From assembly GCA_003971905.1 (NCBI GenBank), contig RSEE01000215.1, positions 1 to 30,608 on the forward strand: a DNA stretch of 30,608 nucleotides. Direction: 5' to 3'. Positions 1 through 13,300 of this stretch are shown in pieces. The notes beneath the pieces were generated by a model. It worked only from the letters and a program-made list of their open reading frames with translations. It ran no database searches and was not told where the DNA came from. The position numbers were made by a program, and so were the translations under genes. The stretch is from Moniliella sp. 'wahieum' (lineage: Eukaryota; Basidiomycota; Moniliellomycetes; Moniliellales; Moniliellaceae). The stretch's first letter is position 1; the number at the start of each line of letters is the position of its first letter.

Positions 1-674
1 TAGAGGCTGCACGAAACAGATCTGGAATAGGTCGAGGTTTGAGCCCTGCAGGTCGAGTAGAGGGTGATTGTCCGGTCAGACTTTCCACGGATGGTACTCG
101 GTCAGTATTGGTCGGATCGAGATCCGGACCGGTGCTATCGCTTCTCCTGACCCAGCTCTACACACCAAGGTACTTCGATTCAGTCCAGGGGTCGGGGTTG
201 AAGGGTGAGTGTTCACTCAACGATGTACGGTGACCGGTGATGCCTGTCACCCACGTCCCTCCTATGACAGGTACTAGATTCTACAAGGTGATCCTGGATC
301 TGAATAGCCCCAGGTCATCTCCTGACTGGGACTATGCTGTGGGAAGTGGGGGCTGGAACGGATGAGACCCCAAGTTGGCATGGTCACATCCACCCTGGGT
401 ACTATCGGTAGGGCTACGCTAGGGTGCCCACGCGACGCAAGACCAGGCGTCAGATCGGAGTGAGAGTGGGATCGTTGGAAAGCTACGGCCTGGGGCTATT
501 CAAAAAACAATCACTCCCCCGGTCTGCCAGTCAAAAGTGTCTCAACCCTGAATGGGTGGGTGGGGCATGCCCTTGTAAGTATCAGGTCGTACCCCAGGTT
601 CAACTCCACCTCGGTCCGTCAATATTGGTCCGACCGGAATGAAACTACCAGAGCCTCTAGACCTCGGTCAGGAC
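1..674 (+). repeat. First copy of the array, starts exactly at the window edge
   Basis: This copy is 674 long. It begins at the arbitrary unit start only because that phase was chosen from the window's first base. It holds several single-base changes against the consensus, including a rearranged stretch near 68-76 (GATTGTCCGGTC for GATGTCACCGGTC), an extra G in GGTGAGTGTTC near 205, and an altered TGAC at 323. The array evidently continues to the left of the window. Confidence 0.9.
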
Positions 675-3600
675 TAGAGGCCTGCACGAAACAGATCTGG
701 AATAGGTCGAGGTTTGAGCCCTGCAGGTCGAGTAGAGGGTGATGTCACCGGTCAGACTTTCACGGATGGTACTCGGTCAGTATTGGTCGGATCGAGATCC
801 GACCGGTGCTATCGCTTCTCTCTGACCCAGCCTACACACCAAGGACTTCGATTCAGTCCAGGGGTCGGGTTGAAGGGTGATGTTCACTCAACGATGTACG
901 GTGACCGGTGATGCCTGTCACCACGTCCCTCCTATGACAGGTACTAGATTCTACAAGGTGATCCTGGATCTGAATAGCCCCAGTCATCTCCTGGACTGGA
1001 CTACTGCTGTGGGAAGTGGGGGCTGGAACGGATGAGACCCCAAGTTGGCATGGTCACATCCACCCTGGGTACTATCGGTAGGGCTACGCTAGGGTGCCCA
1101 CGCGACGCAAGACCAGCTCGTCAGTCGGAGTGAGAGTGGGATCGTTGGAAAGCTACGGCCTGGGGCTATTCAAAAAAACTCACTCCCCGGTCTGCCAGTC
1201 AAAAGTTGTCTCAACCCTGAATGGGTGGGGTGGGCATGCCCTTGTAAGTATCAGGTCGTACCCCAGGTTCAACTCCACTCGGTCCGTCAATATTGGTCCG
1301 ACCGAATGAAACTACCAGAGCCTCTAGACCTCGGTCAGGACTAGAGGCTGCACGAAACAGATCTGGAATGGTCGAGGTTTGAGCCCTGCAGGTCGGTAGA
1401 GGGTGATGTCACCGGTCAGACTTCCACGGATGGTACTCGGTCAGTATTGGTCGGATCGAGATCCGGACCGGTGCTATCGCTCTCTGACCCAGCTCTACAC
1501 ACCAAGGTACTTCGATTCAGTCCAGGGGTCGGGGTTGAAGGGTGATGTTCACTCAACGATGTACGGTGACCGGTGATGCCTGTCACCCACGTCCCCCTAT
1601 GACAGTACTAGATTCTACAAGGTGATCCTGGATCTGAATAGCCCCAGGTCATCTCCTGGACTGGGACTATGCTGTGGGAAGTGGGGGCTGGAACGGATGA
1701 GACCCCAAGTTGCATGGTCAATCCACCTGGGTACTATCGGTAGGGCTACGCTAGGGTGCCCACGCGACGCAAGACCAGGCGTCAGATCGGAGTGAGAGTG
1801 GGATCGTTGGAAAGCTACGGCCTTGGGCTATTCAAAAAAACTCACTCCCCGGTCTGCCAGTCAAAGTTGTCTCAACCCTGAATGGGGTGGGTGGGCATGC
1901 CCTTGTAAGTATCAGGTCGTACCCCAGGTTCAACTCCACCTCGGTCCGTCAATATTGGTCCGACCGGAATGAAACTACCAGAGCCTCTAGACCTCGTCAG
2001 GACTAGAGGCTGCACGAAACAGATCTGGAATAGGTCGAGGTTTGAGCCCTGCAGGTCGAGTGAGAGGGTGATGTCACCGGTCAGACTTTCCACGGATGGT
2101 ACTCGGTCAGATTGGTCGGATCGAGATCCGGACCGGTGCTATCGCTTCTCCTGACCCAGCTCTACACACCAAGGTACTTCGATTCAGTCCAGGGGTCGGG
2201 GTTGAAGGGTGATGTTCACTCAACGATGTACGGTGACCGGTGATGCCTGTCCCACGTCCCTCCTATGACAGGTACTAGATTCTACAAGTGATCCTGGATC
2301 TGAATAGCCCCAGGTCATCTCCTGGACTGGGACTACTGCTGTGGGAAGTGGGGGCTGGAACGGATGAGACCCCAAGTTGGCATGGTCACATCCACCCGGG
2401 TACTATCGGTAGGGCTACGCTAGGGTGCCCACGCGACGCAAGACCAGGGTCAGATCGGAGTGAGAGTGGGATCGTTGGAAAGCTACGGCCTGGGGCTATT
2501 CAAAAAACTCACTCCCCGGTCTGCCAGTCAAAGTTGTCTCAACCCTGAATGGGGGGGTGGGCATGCCCTTGTAAGTATCAGGTCGTACCCCAGGTTCAAC
2601 TCCACCTCGGTCGTCAATATTGGTCCGACCGGAATGAAACTACCAGAGCCTCTAGACCTCGGTCAGGACTGAGGCTGCACGAAACAGATCGGAATAGGTC
2701 GAGGTTGAGCCTGCAGGTCGAGTAGAGGGTGATGTCACGGTCAGACTTCCACGGATGGTACTCGGTCAGATTGGTCGGATCGAGATCCGGACCGGTGCTA
2801 TCGCTTCTCCTGACCCAGCTCTACACACCAAGGTACTTCGATTCAGTCCAGGGGTCGGGGTTGAAGGGTGATGTTCACTCAACGATGTACGGTGACCGGT
2901 GATGCCTGTCACCCACGTCCCTCCTATGACAGGTACTAGATTCTACAGGTGATCCTGGATCTGAATAGCCCCAGGTCATCTCCTGGACTGGGACTACTGC
3001 TGTGGGAAGTGGGGGCTGGAACGATGAGACCCCAAGTTGGCATGGTCACATCCACCCTGGGTACTATCGGTAGGGCTACGCTAGGGTGCCCACGCGACGC
3101 AAGACCAGGCGTCAGATCGGGTGAGAGTGGGATCGTTGGAAAGCTACGGCTGGGGCTATTCAAAAAAACTCACTCCCCGGTCTGCCAGTCAAAAGTTGTC
3201 TCAACCCTGAATGGTGGGGTGGCATGCCCTTGTAAGTATCAGGTCGTACCCCAGGTTCAACTCCACCTCGGTCCGTCAATATTGGTCCGACCGGAATGAA
3301 ACTACCAGAGCCTCTAGACCTCGGTCAGGACTAGAGGCTGCACGAAACAGATCTGGAATAGGTCGAGTTTGAGCCCTGCAGGTCGAGTAGAGGGTGATGT
3401 CACCGGTCAGACTTTCCACGGATGGTACTCGGTCAGTATTGGTCGGATCGAGATCCGGACCGGTGCTATCGCTTCTCCTGACCCAGCTCTACACACCAAG
3501 GTACTTCGATTCAGTCCAGGGGTGGGGTTGAAGGGTGATGTTCACTCAACGATGTACGGTGACCGGTGATGCCTGTCACCCACGTCCCTCCTATGACAGG

Positions 3601-5341
3601 TACTAGATTCTACAAGGTGATCTGGATCTGAATAGCCCCAGGTCATCTCCTGGACTGGGACTACTGCTGTGGGAAGTGGGGGCTGGAACGGATGAGACCC
3701 CAAGTTGGCATGGTCACATCCACCCTGGGTACTATCGGTAGGGCTACGCTAGGGTGCCCACGCGACGCAAGACCAGGCGTCAGATCGGAGTGAGAGTGGG
3801 ATCGTGGAAAGCTACGGCCTGGGGCTATTCAAAAAAACTCACTCCCCCGGTCTGCCAGTCAAAGTTGTCTCAACCCTGAATGGGTGGGGTGGGCATGCCC
3901 TTGTAAGTATCAGGTCGTACCCCAGGTTCAACTCCACCTCGGTCCGTCAATATTGGTCCGACCGGAATGAAACTACCAGAGCCTCTAGACCTCGGTCAGG
4001 ACTAGAGGCTGCACGAAACAGATCTGGAATAGGTCGAGGTTTGAGCCCTGCAGGTCGAGTAGAGGGTGATGTCACCGGTCAGACTTTCCACGGATGGTAC
4101 TCGGTCAGTATTGGTCGGATCGAGATCCGGACCGGTGCTATCGCTTCTCCTGACCCAGCTCTACACACCAAGGTACTTCGATTCAGTCCAGGGGTCGGGG
4201 TTGAAGGGTGATGTTCACTCAACGATGTACGGTGACCGGTGATGCCTGTCACCCACGTCCCTCCTATGACAGGTACTAGATTCTACAAGGTGATCCTGGA
4301 TCTGAATAGCCCCAGGTCATCTCCTGGACTGGGACTACTGCTGTGGGAAGTGGGGGGCTGGAACGGATGAGACCCCAAGTTGGCATGGTCACATCCACCC
4401 TGGGTACTATCGGTAGGGCTACGCTAGGGTGCCCACGCGACGCAAGACCAGGCGTCAGATCGGAGTGAGAGTGGGATCGTTGGAAAGCTACGGCCTGGGG
4501 CTATTCAAAAAAAACTCACTCCCCCGGTCTGCCAGTCAAAAGTTGTCTCAACCCTGAAGGGGGGGTGGGCATGCCTTGTAAGTATCAGGTCGTACCCCAG
4601 GTTCAACTCCACCTCGGTCCGTCAATATTGGTCGACGGAATGAAACTACCAGAGCCTCTAGACCTCGGTCAGGACTAGAGGCTGCACGAAACAGATCTGG
4701 AATAGGTCGAGGTTTGAGCCCTGCAGGTCGAGTAGGGTGTGATGTCACGTCAGACTTTCCACGGATGGTACTCGGTCAGTATTGGTCGGATCGAGATCCG
4801 GACCGGTGCTATCGCTTCTCCTGACCCAGCTCTACAACCAAGGTACTTCGATTCAGTCCAGGGGTCGGGGTGAAGGGTGTTCACTCAACGATGTACGGTG
4901 ACCGGTGATGCCTGTCACCCACGTCCCTCCTATGACAGGTACTAGATTCTACAAGGTGATCCTGGATCTGAATAGCCCCAGGTCATCTCCTGGACTGGGA
5001 CTACTGCTGTGGGAAGTGGGGGCTGGAACGGATGAGACCCCAAGTTGGCATGGTCACATCCACCCTGGGTACTATCGGTAGGGCTACGCTAGGGTGCCCA
5101 CGCGACGCAAGACCAGGCGTCAGATCGGAGTGAGAGTGGGATCGTTGGAAAGCTACGGCCTGGGGCTATTCAAAAAAACTCACTCCCCCGGTCTGCCAGT
5201 CAAAAGTTGTCTCAAACCCTGAATGGGGGGTGGGCATGCCCTTGTAAGTATCAGGTCGTACCCCAGGTTCAACTCCACTCGGTCCGTCAATATTGGTCCG
5301 ACCGGAATGAAACTACCAGAGCTCTAGACCTCGGTCAGGAC

Positions 5342-7356
5342 TAGAGGCTGCACGAAACAGATCTGGAATAGGTCGAGGTTTGAGCCCTGCAGGTCGAGTA
5401 GAGGGTGATGTCACCGGTCAGACTTTCCACGGATGGTACTCGGTCAGTATTGGTCGGATCGAGATCCGGACCGGTGCTATCGCTTCTCCTGACCCAGCTC
5501 TACACACCAAGGTACTTCGATTCAGTCCAGGGTCGGGGTTGAAGGGTGATGTTCACTCAACGATGTACGGTGACCGGTGATGCCTGTCACCCACGTCCCT
5601 CTATGACAGGTACTAGATTCTACAAGGTGATCCTGGATCTGAATAGCCCCAGGTCATCTCCTGGACTGGGACTACTGCTGTGGGAAGTGGGGCTGGAACG
5701 GATGAGACCCCAAGTTGGCATGGTCACATCCACCCTGGGTACTATCGGTAGGGCTACGCTAGGGTGCCCACGCGACGCAAGACCAGGCGTCAGATCGGAG
5801 TGAGAGTGGGATCGTTGGAAAGCTACGGCTGGGGCTATTCAAAAAAACTCACTCCCCCGGTCTGCCAGTCAAAAGTTGTCTCAACCCTGAATGGGGGGGT
5901 GGGCATGCCCTTGTAAGTATCAGGTCGTACCCAGGTTCAACTCCACCTCGGTCGTCAATATTGGTCCGACCGGAATGAAACTACCAGAGCCTCTAGACCT
6001 CGGTCAGGACTAGAGGCTGCACGAAACAGATCTGGAATAGGTCGAGGTTTGAGCCCTGCAGGTCGAGTAGAGGGTGATGTCACCGGTCAGACTTTCCACG
6101 GATGGTACTCGGTCAGTATTGGTCGGATCGAGATCCGGACCGGTGCTATCGCTTCTCCTGACCCAGCTCTACACACCAAGGTACTTCGATTCAGTCCAGG
6201 GGTCGGGGTTGAAGGGTGATGTTCACTCAACGATGTACGGTGACCGGTGATGCCTGTCACCCACGTCCCTCCTATGACAGGTACTAGATTCTACAAGGTG
6301 ATCCTGGATCTGAATAGCCCCAGGTCATCTCCTGGACTGGGACTACTGCTGTGGGAAGTGGGGGCTGGAACGGATGAGACCCCAAGTTGGCATGGTCACA
6401 TCCACCCTGGGTACTATCGGTAGGGCTACGCTAGGGTGCCCACGCGACGCAAGACCAGGCGTCAGATCGGAGTGAGAGTGGGATCGTTGGAAAGCTACGG
6501 CCTGGGGCTATTCAAAAAAACTCACTCCCCGGTCTGCCAGTCAAAAGTTGTCTCAACCCTGAATGGGTGGGGTGGGCATGCCCTTGTAAGTATCAGGTCG
6601 TACCCAGGTTCAACTCCACCTCGGTCCGTCAATATTGGTCCGACCGGAATGAAACTACCAGAGCCTCTAGACCTCGGTCAGGACTAGAGGCTGCACGAAA
6701 CAGATCTGGAATAGGTCGAGGTTTGAGCCCTGCAGGTCGAGTAGAGGGTGATGTCACCGGTCAGACTTTCCACGGATGGTACTCGGTCAGATTGGTCGGA
6801 TCGAGATCCGGACCGGTGCTATCGCTTCTCCTGACCCAGCTCTACACACCAAGGTACTTCGATTCAGTCCAGGGGTCGGGGTTGAAGGGTGATGTTCACT
6901 CAACGATGTACGGTGACGGTGATGCCTGTCACCCACGTCCCTCCTATGACAGGTACTAGATTCTACAAGGTGATCCTGGATCTGAATAGCCCCAGGTCAT
7001 CTCCTGGACTGGGACTACTGCTGTGGGAAGTGGGGGGGTGGAACGGATGAGACCCCAAGTTGGCATGGTCACATCCACCCTGGTACTATCGGTAGGGCTA
7101 CGCTAGGGTGCCCACGCGACGCAAGACCAGGCGTCAGATCGGAGTGAGAGTGGGATCGTTGGAAAGCTACGGCCTGGGGCTATTCAAAAAAACTCACTCC
7201 CCGGTCTGCCAGTCAAAAGTTGTCTCAACCCTGAATGGGTGGGGTGGGCATGCCCTTGTAAGTATCAGGTCGTACCCAGGTTCAACTCCACCTCGGTCCG
7301 TCAATATTGGTCCGACCGGAATGAAACTACCAGAGCCTCTAGACCTCGGTCAGGAC
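5342..7356 (+). repeat. Three consecutive copies sharing the same C deletion
   Basis: The copies at 5342, 6011 and 6685 all read GTACCCAGG (near 5928, 6600 and 7272), where most copies read GTACCCCAGG. The second and third also share the C4 form of the nearby C-tract, and their stretches around these sites read alike. Shared neighbouring variants can mark a local duplication within a real array. They can also arise from one biased polishing event at a homopolymer; the same deletion recurs singly near 30206. Confidence 0.45.
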
Positions 7357-10300
7357 TAGAGGCTGCACGAAACAGATCTGGAATAGGTCGAGGTTTGAGC
7401 CCTGCAGGTCGAGTAGAGGGTGATGTCACCGGTCAGACTTTCCACGGATGGTACTCGGTCAGTATTGGTCGGATCGAGATCCGGACCGGTGCTATCGCTT
7501 CTCCTGACCCAGCTCTACACACCAAGGTACTTCGATTCAGTCCAGGGGTCGGGTTGAAGGGTGATGTTCACTCAACGATGTACGGTGACCGGTGATGCCT
7601 GTCACCCACGTCCCTCCTATGACAGGTACTAGATTCTACAAGGTGATCCTGGATCTGAATAGCCCCGGTCATCTCCTGGACTGGGACTACTGCTGTGGGA
7701 AGTGGGGGCTGGAACGGATGAGACCCCAAGTTGGCATGGTCACATCCACCCTGGGTACTATCGGTAGGGCTACGCTAGGGTGCCCACGCGACGCAAGACC
7801 AGGCGTCAGATCGGAGTGAGAGTGGGATCGTTGGAAAGCTACGGCCTGGGGCTATTCAAAAAAACTCACTCCCCGGTCTGCCAGTCAAAAGTTGTCTCAA
7901 CCCTGAATGGGTGGGGTGGGCATGCCCTTGTAAGTATCAGGTCGTACCCCAGGTTCAACTCCACCTCGGTCCGTCAATATTGGTCCGACCGGAATGAAAC
8001 TACCAGAGCCTCTAGACCTCGGTCAGGACTAGAGGCTGCACGAAACAGATCTGGAATAGGTCGAGGTTGAGCCCTGCAGGTCGAGTAGAGGGTGATGTCA
8101 CCGGTCAGACTTTCCACGGATGGTACTCGGTCAGTATTGGTCGGATCGAGATCCGGACCGGTGCTATCGCTTCTCCTGACCCAGCTCTACACACCAAGGT
8201 ACTTCGATTCAGTCCAGGGGTCGGGGTTGAAGGGTGATGTTCACTCAACGATGTACGGTGACCGGTGATGCCTGTCACCCACGTCCCTCCTATGACAGGT
8301 ACTAGATTCTACAAGGTGATCCTGGATCTGAATAGCCCCAGGTCATCTCCTGGACTGGGACTACTGCTGTGGGAAGTGGGGGCTGGAACGGATGAGACCC
8401 AAGTTGGCATGGTCACATCCACCCTGGGTACTATCGGTAGGGCTACGCTAGGGTGCCCACGCGACGCAAGACAGGCGTCAGATCGGAGTGAGAGTGGGAT
8501 CGTTGGAAAGCTACGGCCTGGGGCTATTCAAAAAAACTCACTCCCCCGGTCTGCCAGTCAAAAGTTGTCTCAACCCTGAATGGGTGGGGTGGGCATGCCC
8601 TTGTAAGTATCAGGTCGTACCCCAGGTTCAACTCACCTCGGTCCGTCAATATTGGTCCGACCGGAATGAAACTACCAGAGCCTCTAGACCTCGGTCAGGA
8701 CTAGAGGCTGCACGAAACAGATCTGGAATAGGTCGAGGTTTGAGCCCTGCAGGTCGAGTAGAGGGTGATGTCACCGGTCAGACTTTCCACGGATGGTACT
8801 CGGTCAGTATTGGTCGGATCGAGATCCGGACCGGTGCTATCGCTTCTCCTGACCCAGCTCTACACACCAAGGTACTTCGATTCAGTCCAGGGTCGGGGTG
8901 GGTTGAAGGGTGATGTTCACTCAACGATGTACGGTGACCGGTGATGCCTGTCACCCACGTCCCTCCTATGACAGGTACTAGATTCTACAAGGTGATCCTG
9001 GATCTGAATAGCCCCAGGTCATCTCCTGGACTGGGACTACTGCTGTGGGAAGTGGGGGCTGGAACGGATGAGACCCCAAGTTGGCATGGTCACATCCACC
9101 CTGGGTACTATCGGTAGGGCTACGCTAGGGTGCCCACGCGACGCAAGACCAGGCGTCAGATCGGAGTGAGAGTGGGATCGTTGGAAAGCTACGGCCTGGG
9201 CTATTCAAAAAAACTCACTCCCCGGTCTGCCAGTCAAAAGTTGTCTCAACCCTGAATGGGTGGGTGGGCATGCCCTTGTAAGTATCAGGTCGTACCCCAG
9301 GTTCAACTCCACCTCGGTCCGTCAATATTGGTCCGACCGGAATGAAACTACCAGAGCCTCTAGACCTCGGTCAGGACTAGAGGCTGCACGAAACAGATCT
9401 GGAATAGGTCGAGGTTTGAGCCCTGCAGGTCGAGTAGAGGGTGATGTCACCGGTCAGACTTTCCACGGATGGTACTCGGTCAGTATTGGTCGGATCGAGA
9501 TCCGGACCGGTGCTATCGCTTCTCCTGACCCAGCTCTACACACCAAGGTACTTCGATTCAGTCCAGGGGTCGGGGTTGAAGGGTGATGTTCACTCAACGA
9601 TGTACGGTGACCGGTGATGCCTGTCACCCACGTCCCTCCTATGACAGGTACTAGATTCTACAAGGTGATCCTGGATCTGAATAGCCCCAGGTCATCTCCT
9701 GGACTGGGACTACTGCTGTGGGAAGTGGGGGCTGGAACGGATGAGACCCCAAGTTGGCATGGTCACATCCACCCTGGGTACTATCGGTAGGGCTACGCTA
9801 GGGTGCCCACGCGACGCAAGACCAGGCGTCAGATCGGAGTGAGAGTGGGATCGTTGGAAAGCTACGGCCTGGGGCTATTCAAAAAAACTCACTCCCCGGT
9901 CTGCCAGTCAAAAGTTGTCTCAACCCTGAATGGGTGGGGTGGGCATGCCCTTGTAAGTATCAGGTCGTACCCCAGGTTCAACTCCACCTCGGTCCGTCAA
10001 TATTGGTCCGACCGGAATGAAACTACCAGAGCCTCTAGACCTCGGTCAGGACTAGAGGCTGCACGAAACAGATCTGGAATAGGTCGAGGTTTGAGCCTGC
10101 AGGTCGAGTAGAGGGTGATGTCACCGGTCAGACTTTCCACGGATGGTACTCGGTCAGTATTGGTCGGATCGAGATCCGGACCGGTGCTATCGCTTCTCCT
10201 GACCCAGCTCTACACCAAGGTACTTCGATTCAGTCCAGGGGTCGGGGTTGAAGGGTGATGTTCACTCAACGATGTACGGTGACCGGGTGATGCCTGTCAC

Positions 10301-13300
10301 CCACGTCCCTCCTATGACAGGTACTAGATTCTACAAGGTGATCCTGGATCTGAATAGCCCCAGGTCATCTCCTGGACTGGGACTACTGCTGTGGGAAGTG
10401 GGGGCTGGAACGGATGAGACCCCAAGTTGGCATGGTCACATCCACCCTGGGTACTATCGGTAGGGCTACGCTAGGGTGCCCACGCGACGCAAGACCAGGC
10501 GTCAGATCGGAGTGAGAGTGGGATCGTTGGAAAGCTACGGCCTGGGGCTATTCAAAAAAACTCACTCCCCCGGTCTGCCAGTCAAAAGTTGTCTCAACCT
10601 GAATGGGTGGGGTGGGCATGCCCTTGTAAGTATCAGGTCGTACCCCAGGTTCAACTCCACCTCGGTCCGTCAATATTGGTCCGACCGGAATGAAACTACC
10701 AGAGCCTCTAGACCTCGGTCAGGACTAGAGGCTGCACGAAACAGATCTGGAATAGGTCGAGGTTTGAGCCCTGCAGGTCGAGTAGAGGGTGATGTCACCG
10801 GTCAGACTTTCCACGGATGGTACTCGGTCAGTATTGGTCGGATCGAGATCCGGACCGGTGCTATCGCTTCTCCTGACCCAGCTCTACACACCAAGGTACT
10901 TCGATTCAGTCCAGGGGTCGGGGTTGAAGGGTGATGTTCACTCAACGATGTACGGTGACCGGTGATGCCTGTCACCCACGTCCCTCCTATGACAGGTACT
11001 AGATTCTACAAGGTGATCCTGGATCTGAATAGCCCCAGGTCATCTCCTGGACTGGGACTACTGCTGTGGGAAGTGGGGGCTGGAACGGATGAGACCCCAA
11101 GTTGGCATGGTCACATCCACCCTGGGTACTATCGGTAGGGCTACGCTAGGGTGCCCACGCGACGCAAGACCAGGCGTCAGATCGGAGTGAGAGTGGGATC
11201 GTTGGAAAGCTACGGCCTGGGGCTATTCAAAAAAACTCACTCCCCCGGTCTGCCAGTCAAAAGTTGTCTCAACCCTGAATGGGGGGGTGGGCATGCCCTT
11301 GTAAGTATCAGGTCGTACCCCAGGTTCAACTCCACCTCGGTCCGTCAATATTGGTCCGACCGGAATGAAACTACCAGAGCCTCTAGACCTCGGTCAGGAC
11401 TAGAGGCTGCACGAAACAGATCTGGAATAGGTCGAGGTTTGAGCCCTGCAGGTCGAGTAGAGGGTGATGTCACCGGTCAGACTTTCCACGGATGGTACTC
11501 GGTCAGTATTGGTCGGATCGAGATCCGGACCGGTGCTATCGCTTCTCCTGACCCAGCTCTACACACCAAGGTACTTCGATTCAGTCCAGGGGTCGGGGTT
11601 GAAGGGTGATGTTCACTCAACGATGTACGGTGACCGGTGATGCCTGTCACCCACGTCCCTCCTATGACAGGTACTAGATTCTACAAGGTGATCCTGGATC
11701 TGAATAGCCCCAGGTCATCTCCTGGACTGGGACTACTGCTGTGGGAAGTGGGGGCTGGAACGGATGAGACCCCAAGTTGGCATGGTCACATCCACCCTGG
11801 GTACTATCGGTAGGGCTACGCTAGGGTGCCCACGCGACGCAAGACCAGGCGTCAGATCGGAGTGAGAGTGGGATCGTTGGAAAGCTACGGCCTGGGGCTA
11901 TTCAAAAAACTCACTCCCCCGGTCTGCCAGTCAAAAGTTGTCTCAACCCTGAATGGGTGGGGTGGGCATGCCCTTGTAAGTATCAGGTCGTACCCCAGGT
12001 TCAACTCCACCTCGGTCCGTCAATATTGGTCCGACCGGAATGAAAACTACCAGAGCCTCTAGACCTCGGTCAGGACTAGAGGCTGCACGAAACAGATCTG
12101 GAATAGGTCGAGGTTTGAGCCCTGCAGGTCGAGTAGAGGGTGATGTCACCGGTCAGACTTTCCACGGATGGTACTCGGTCAGTATTGGTCGGATCGAGAT
12201 CCGGACCGGTGCTATCGCTTCTCCTGACCCAGCTCTACACACCAAGGTACTTCGATTCAGTCCAGGGGTCGGGGTTGAAGGGTGATGTTCACTCAACGAT
12301 GTACGGTGACCGGTGATGCCTGTCACCCACGTCCCTCCTATGACAGGTACTAGATTCTACAAGGTGATCCTGGATCTGAATAGCCCAGGTCATCTCCTGG
12401 ACTGGGACTACTGCTGTGGGAAGTGGGGGCTGGAACGGATGAGACCCCAAGTTGGCATGGTCACATCCACCCTGGGTACTATCGGTAGGCTACGCTAGGG
12501 TGCCCACGCGACGCAAGACCAGGCGTCAGATCGGAGTGAGAGTGGGATCGTTGGAAAGCTACGGCCTGGGGCTATTCAAAAAAACTCACTCCCCCGGTCT
12601 GCCAGTCAAAAGTTGTCTCAACCCTGAATGGGTGGGGTGGGCATGCCCTTGTAAGTATCAGGTCGTACCCCAGGTTCAACTCCACCTCGGTCCGTCAATA
12701 TTGGTCCGACCGGAATGAAACTACCAGAGCCTCTAGACCTCGGTCAGGACTAGAGGCTGCACACGAAACAGATCTGGAATAGGTCGAGGTTTGAGCCCTG
12801 CAGGTCGAGTAGAGGGTGATGTCACCGGTCAGACTTTCCACGGATGGTACTCGGTCAGTATTGGTCGGATCGAGATCCGGACCGGTGCTATCGCTTCTCC
12901 TGACCCAGCTCTACACACCAAGGTACTTCGATTCAGTCCAGGGGTCGGGGTTGAAGGGTGATGTTCACTCAACGATGTACGGTGACCGGTGATGCCTGTC
13001 ACCCACGTCCCTCCTATGACAGGTACTAGATTCTACAAGGTGATCCTGGATCTGAATAGCCCCAGGTCATCTCCTGGACTGGGACTACTGCTGTGGGAAG
13101 TGGGGGCTGGAACGGATGAGACCCCAAGTTGGCATGGTCACATCCACCCTGGGTACTATCGGTAGGGCTACGCTAGGGTGCCCACGCGACGCAAGACCAG
13201 GCGTCAGATCGGAGTGAGAGTGGGATCGTTGGAAAGCTACGGCCTGGGGCTATTCAAAAAAACTCACTCCCCCGGTCTGCCAGTCAAAAGTTGTCTCAAC

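Larger units (their letters stand above)
1..9000. other. Indel-dense left segment of the array
   Basis: Copy lengths here run 674, 667, 662, 666, 662, 671, 673, 666, 669, 674, 672, 673, 672, against 673-677 for most copies in the middle of the window. The shortening comes from many scattered single-base deletions, for example AAGTGATCC at 2286, GTTGAGCCTGC at 2704 and TTGGTCGACGG at 4629. There is no common deletion shared by all these copies. This is the pattern of low-coverage or unpolished long-read consensus rather than of a distinct repeat subfamily. The right-hand boundary is approximate because the damage fades gradually. Confidence 0.75.
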
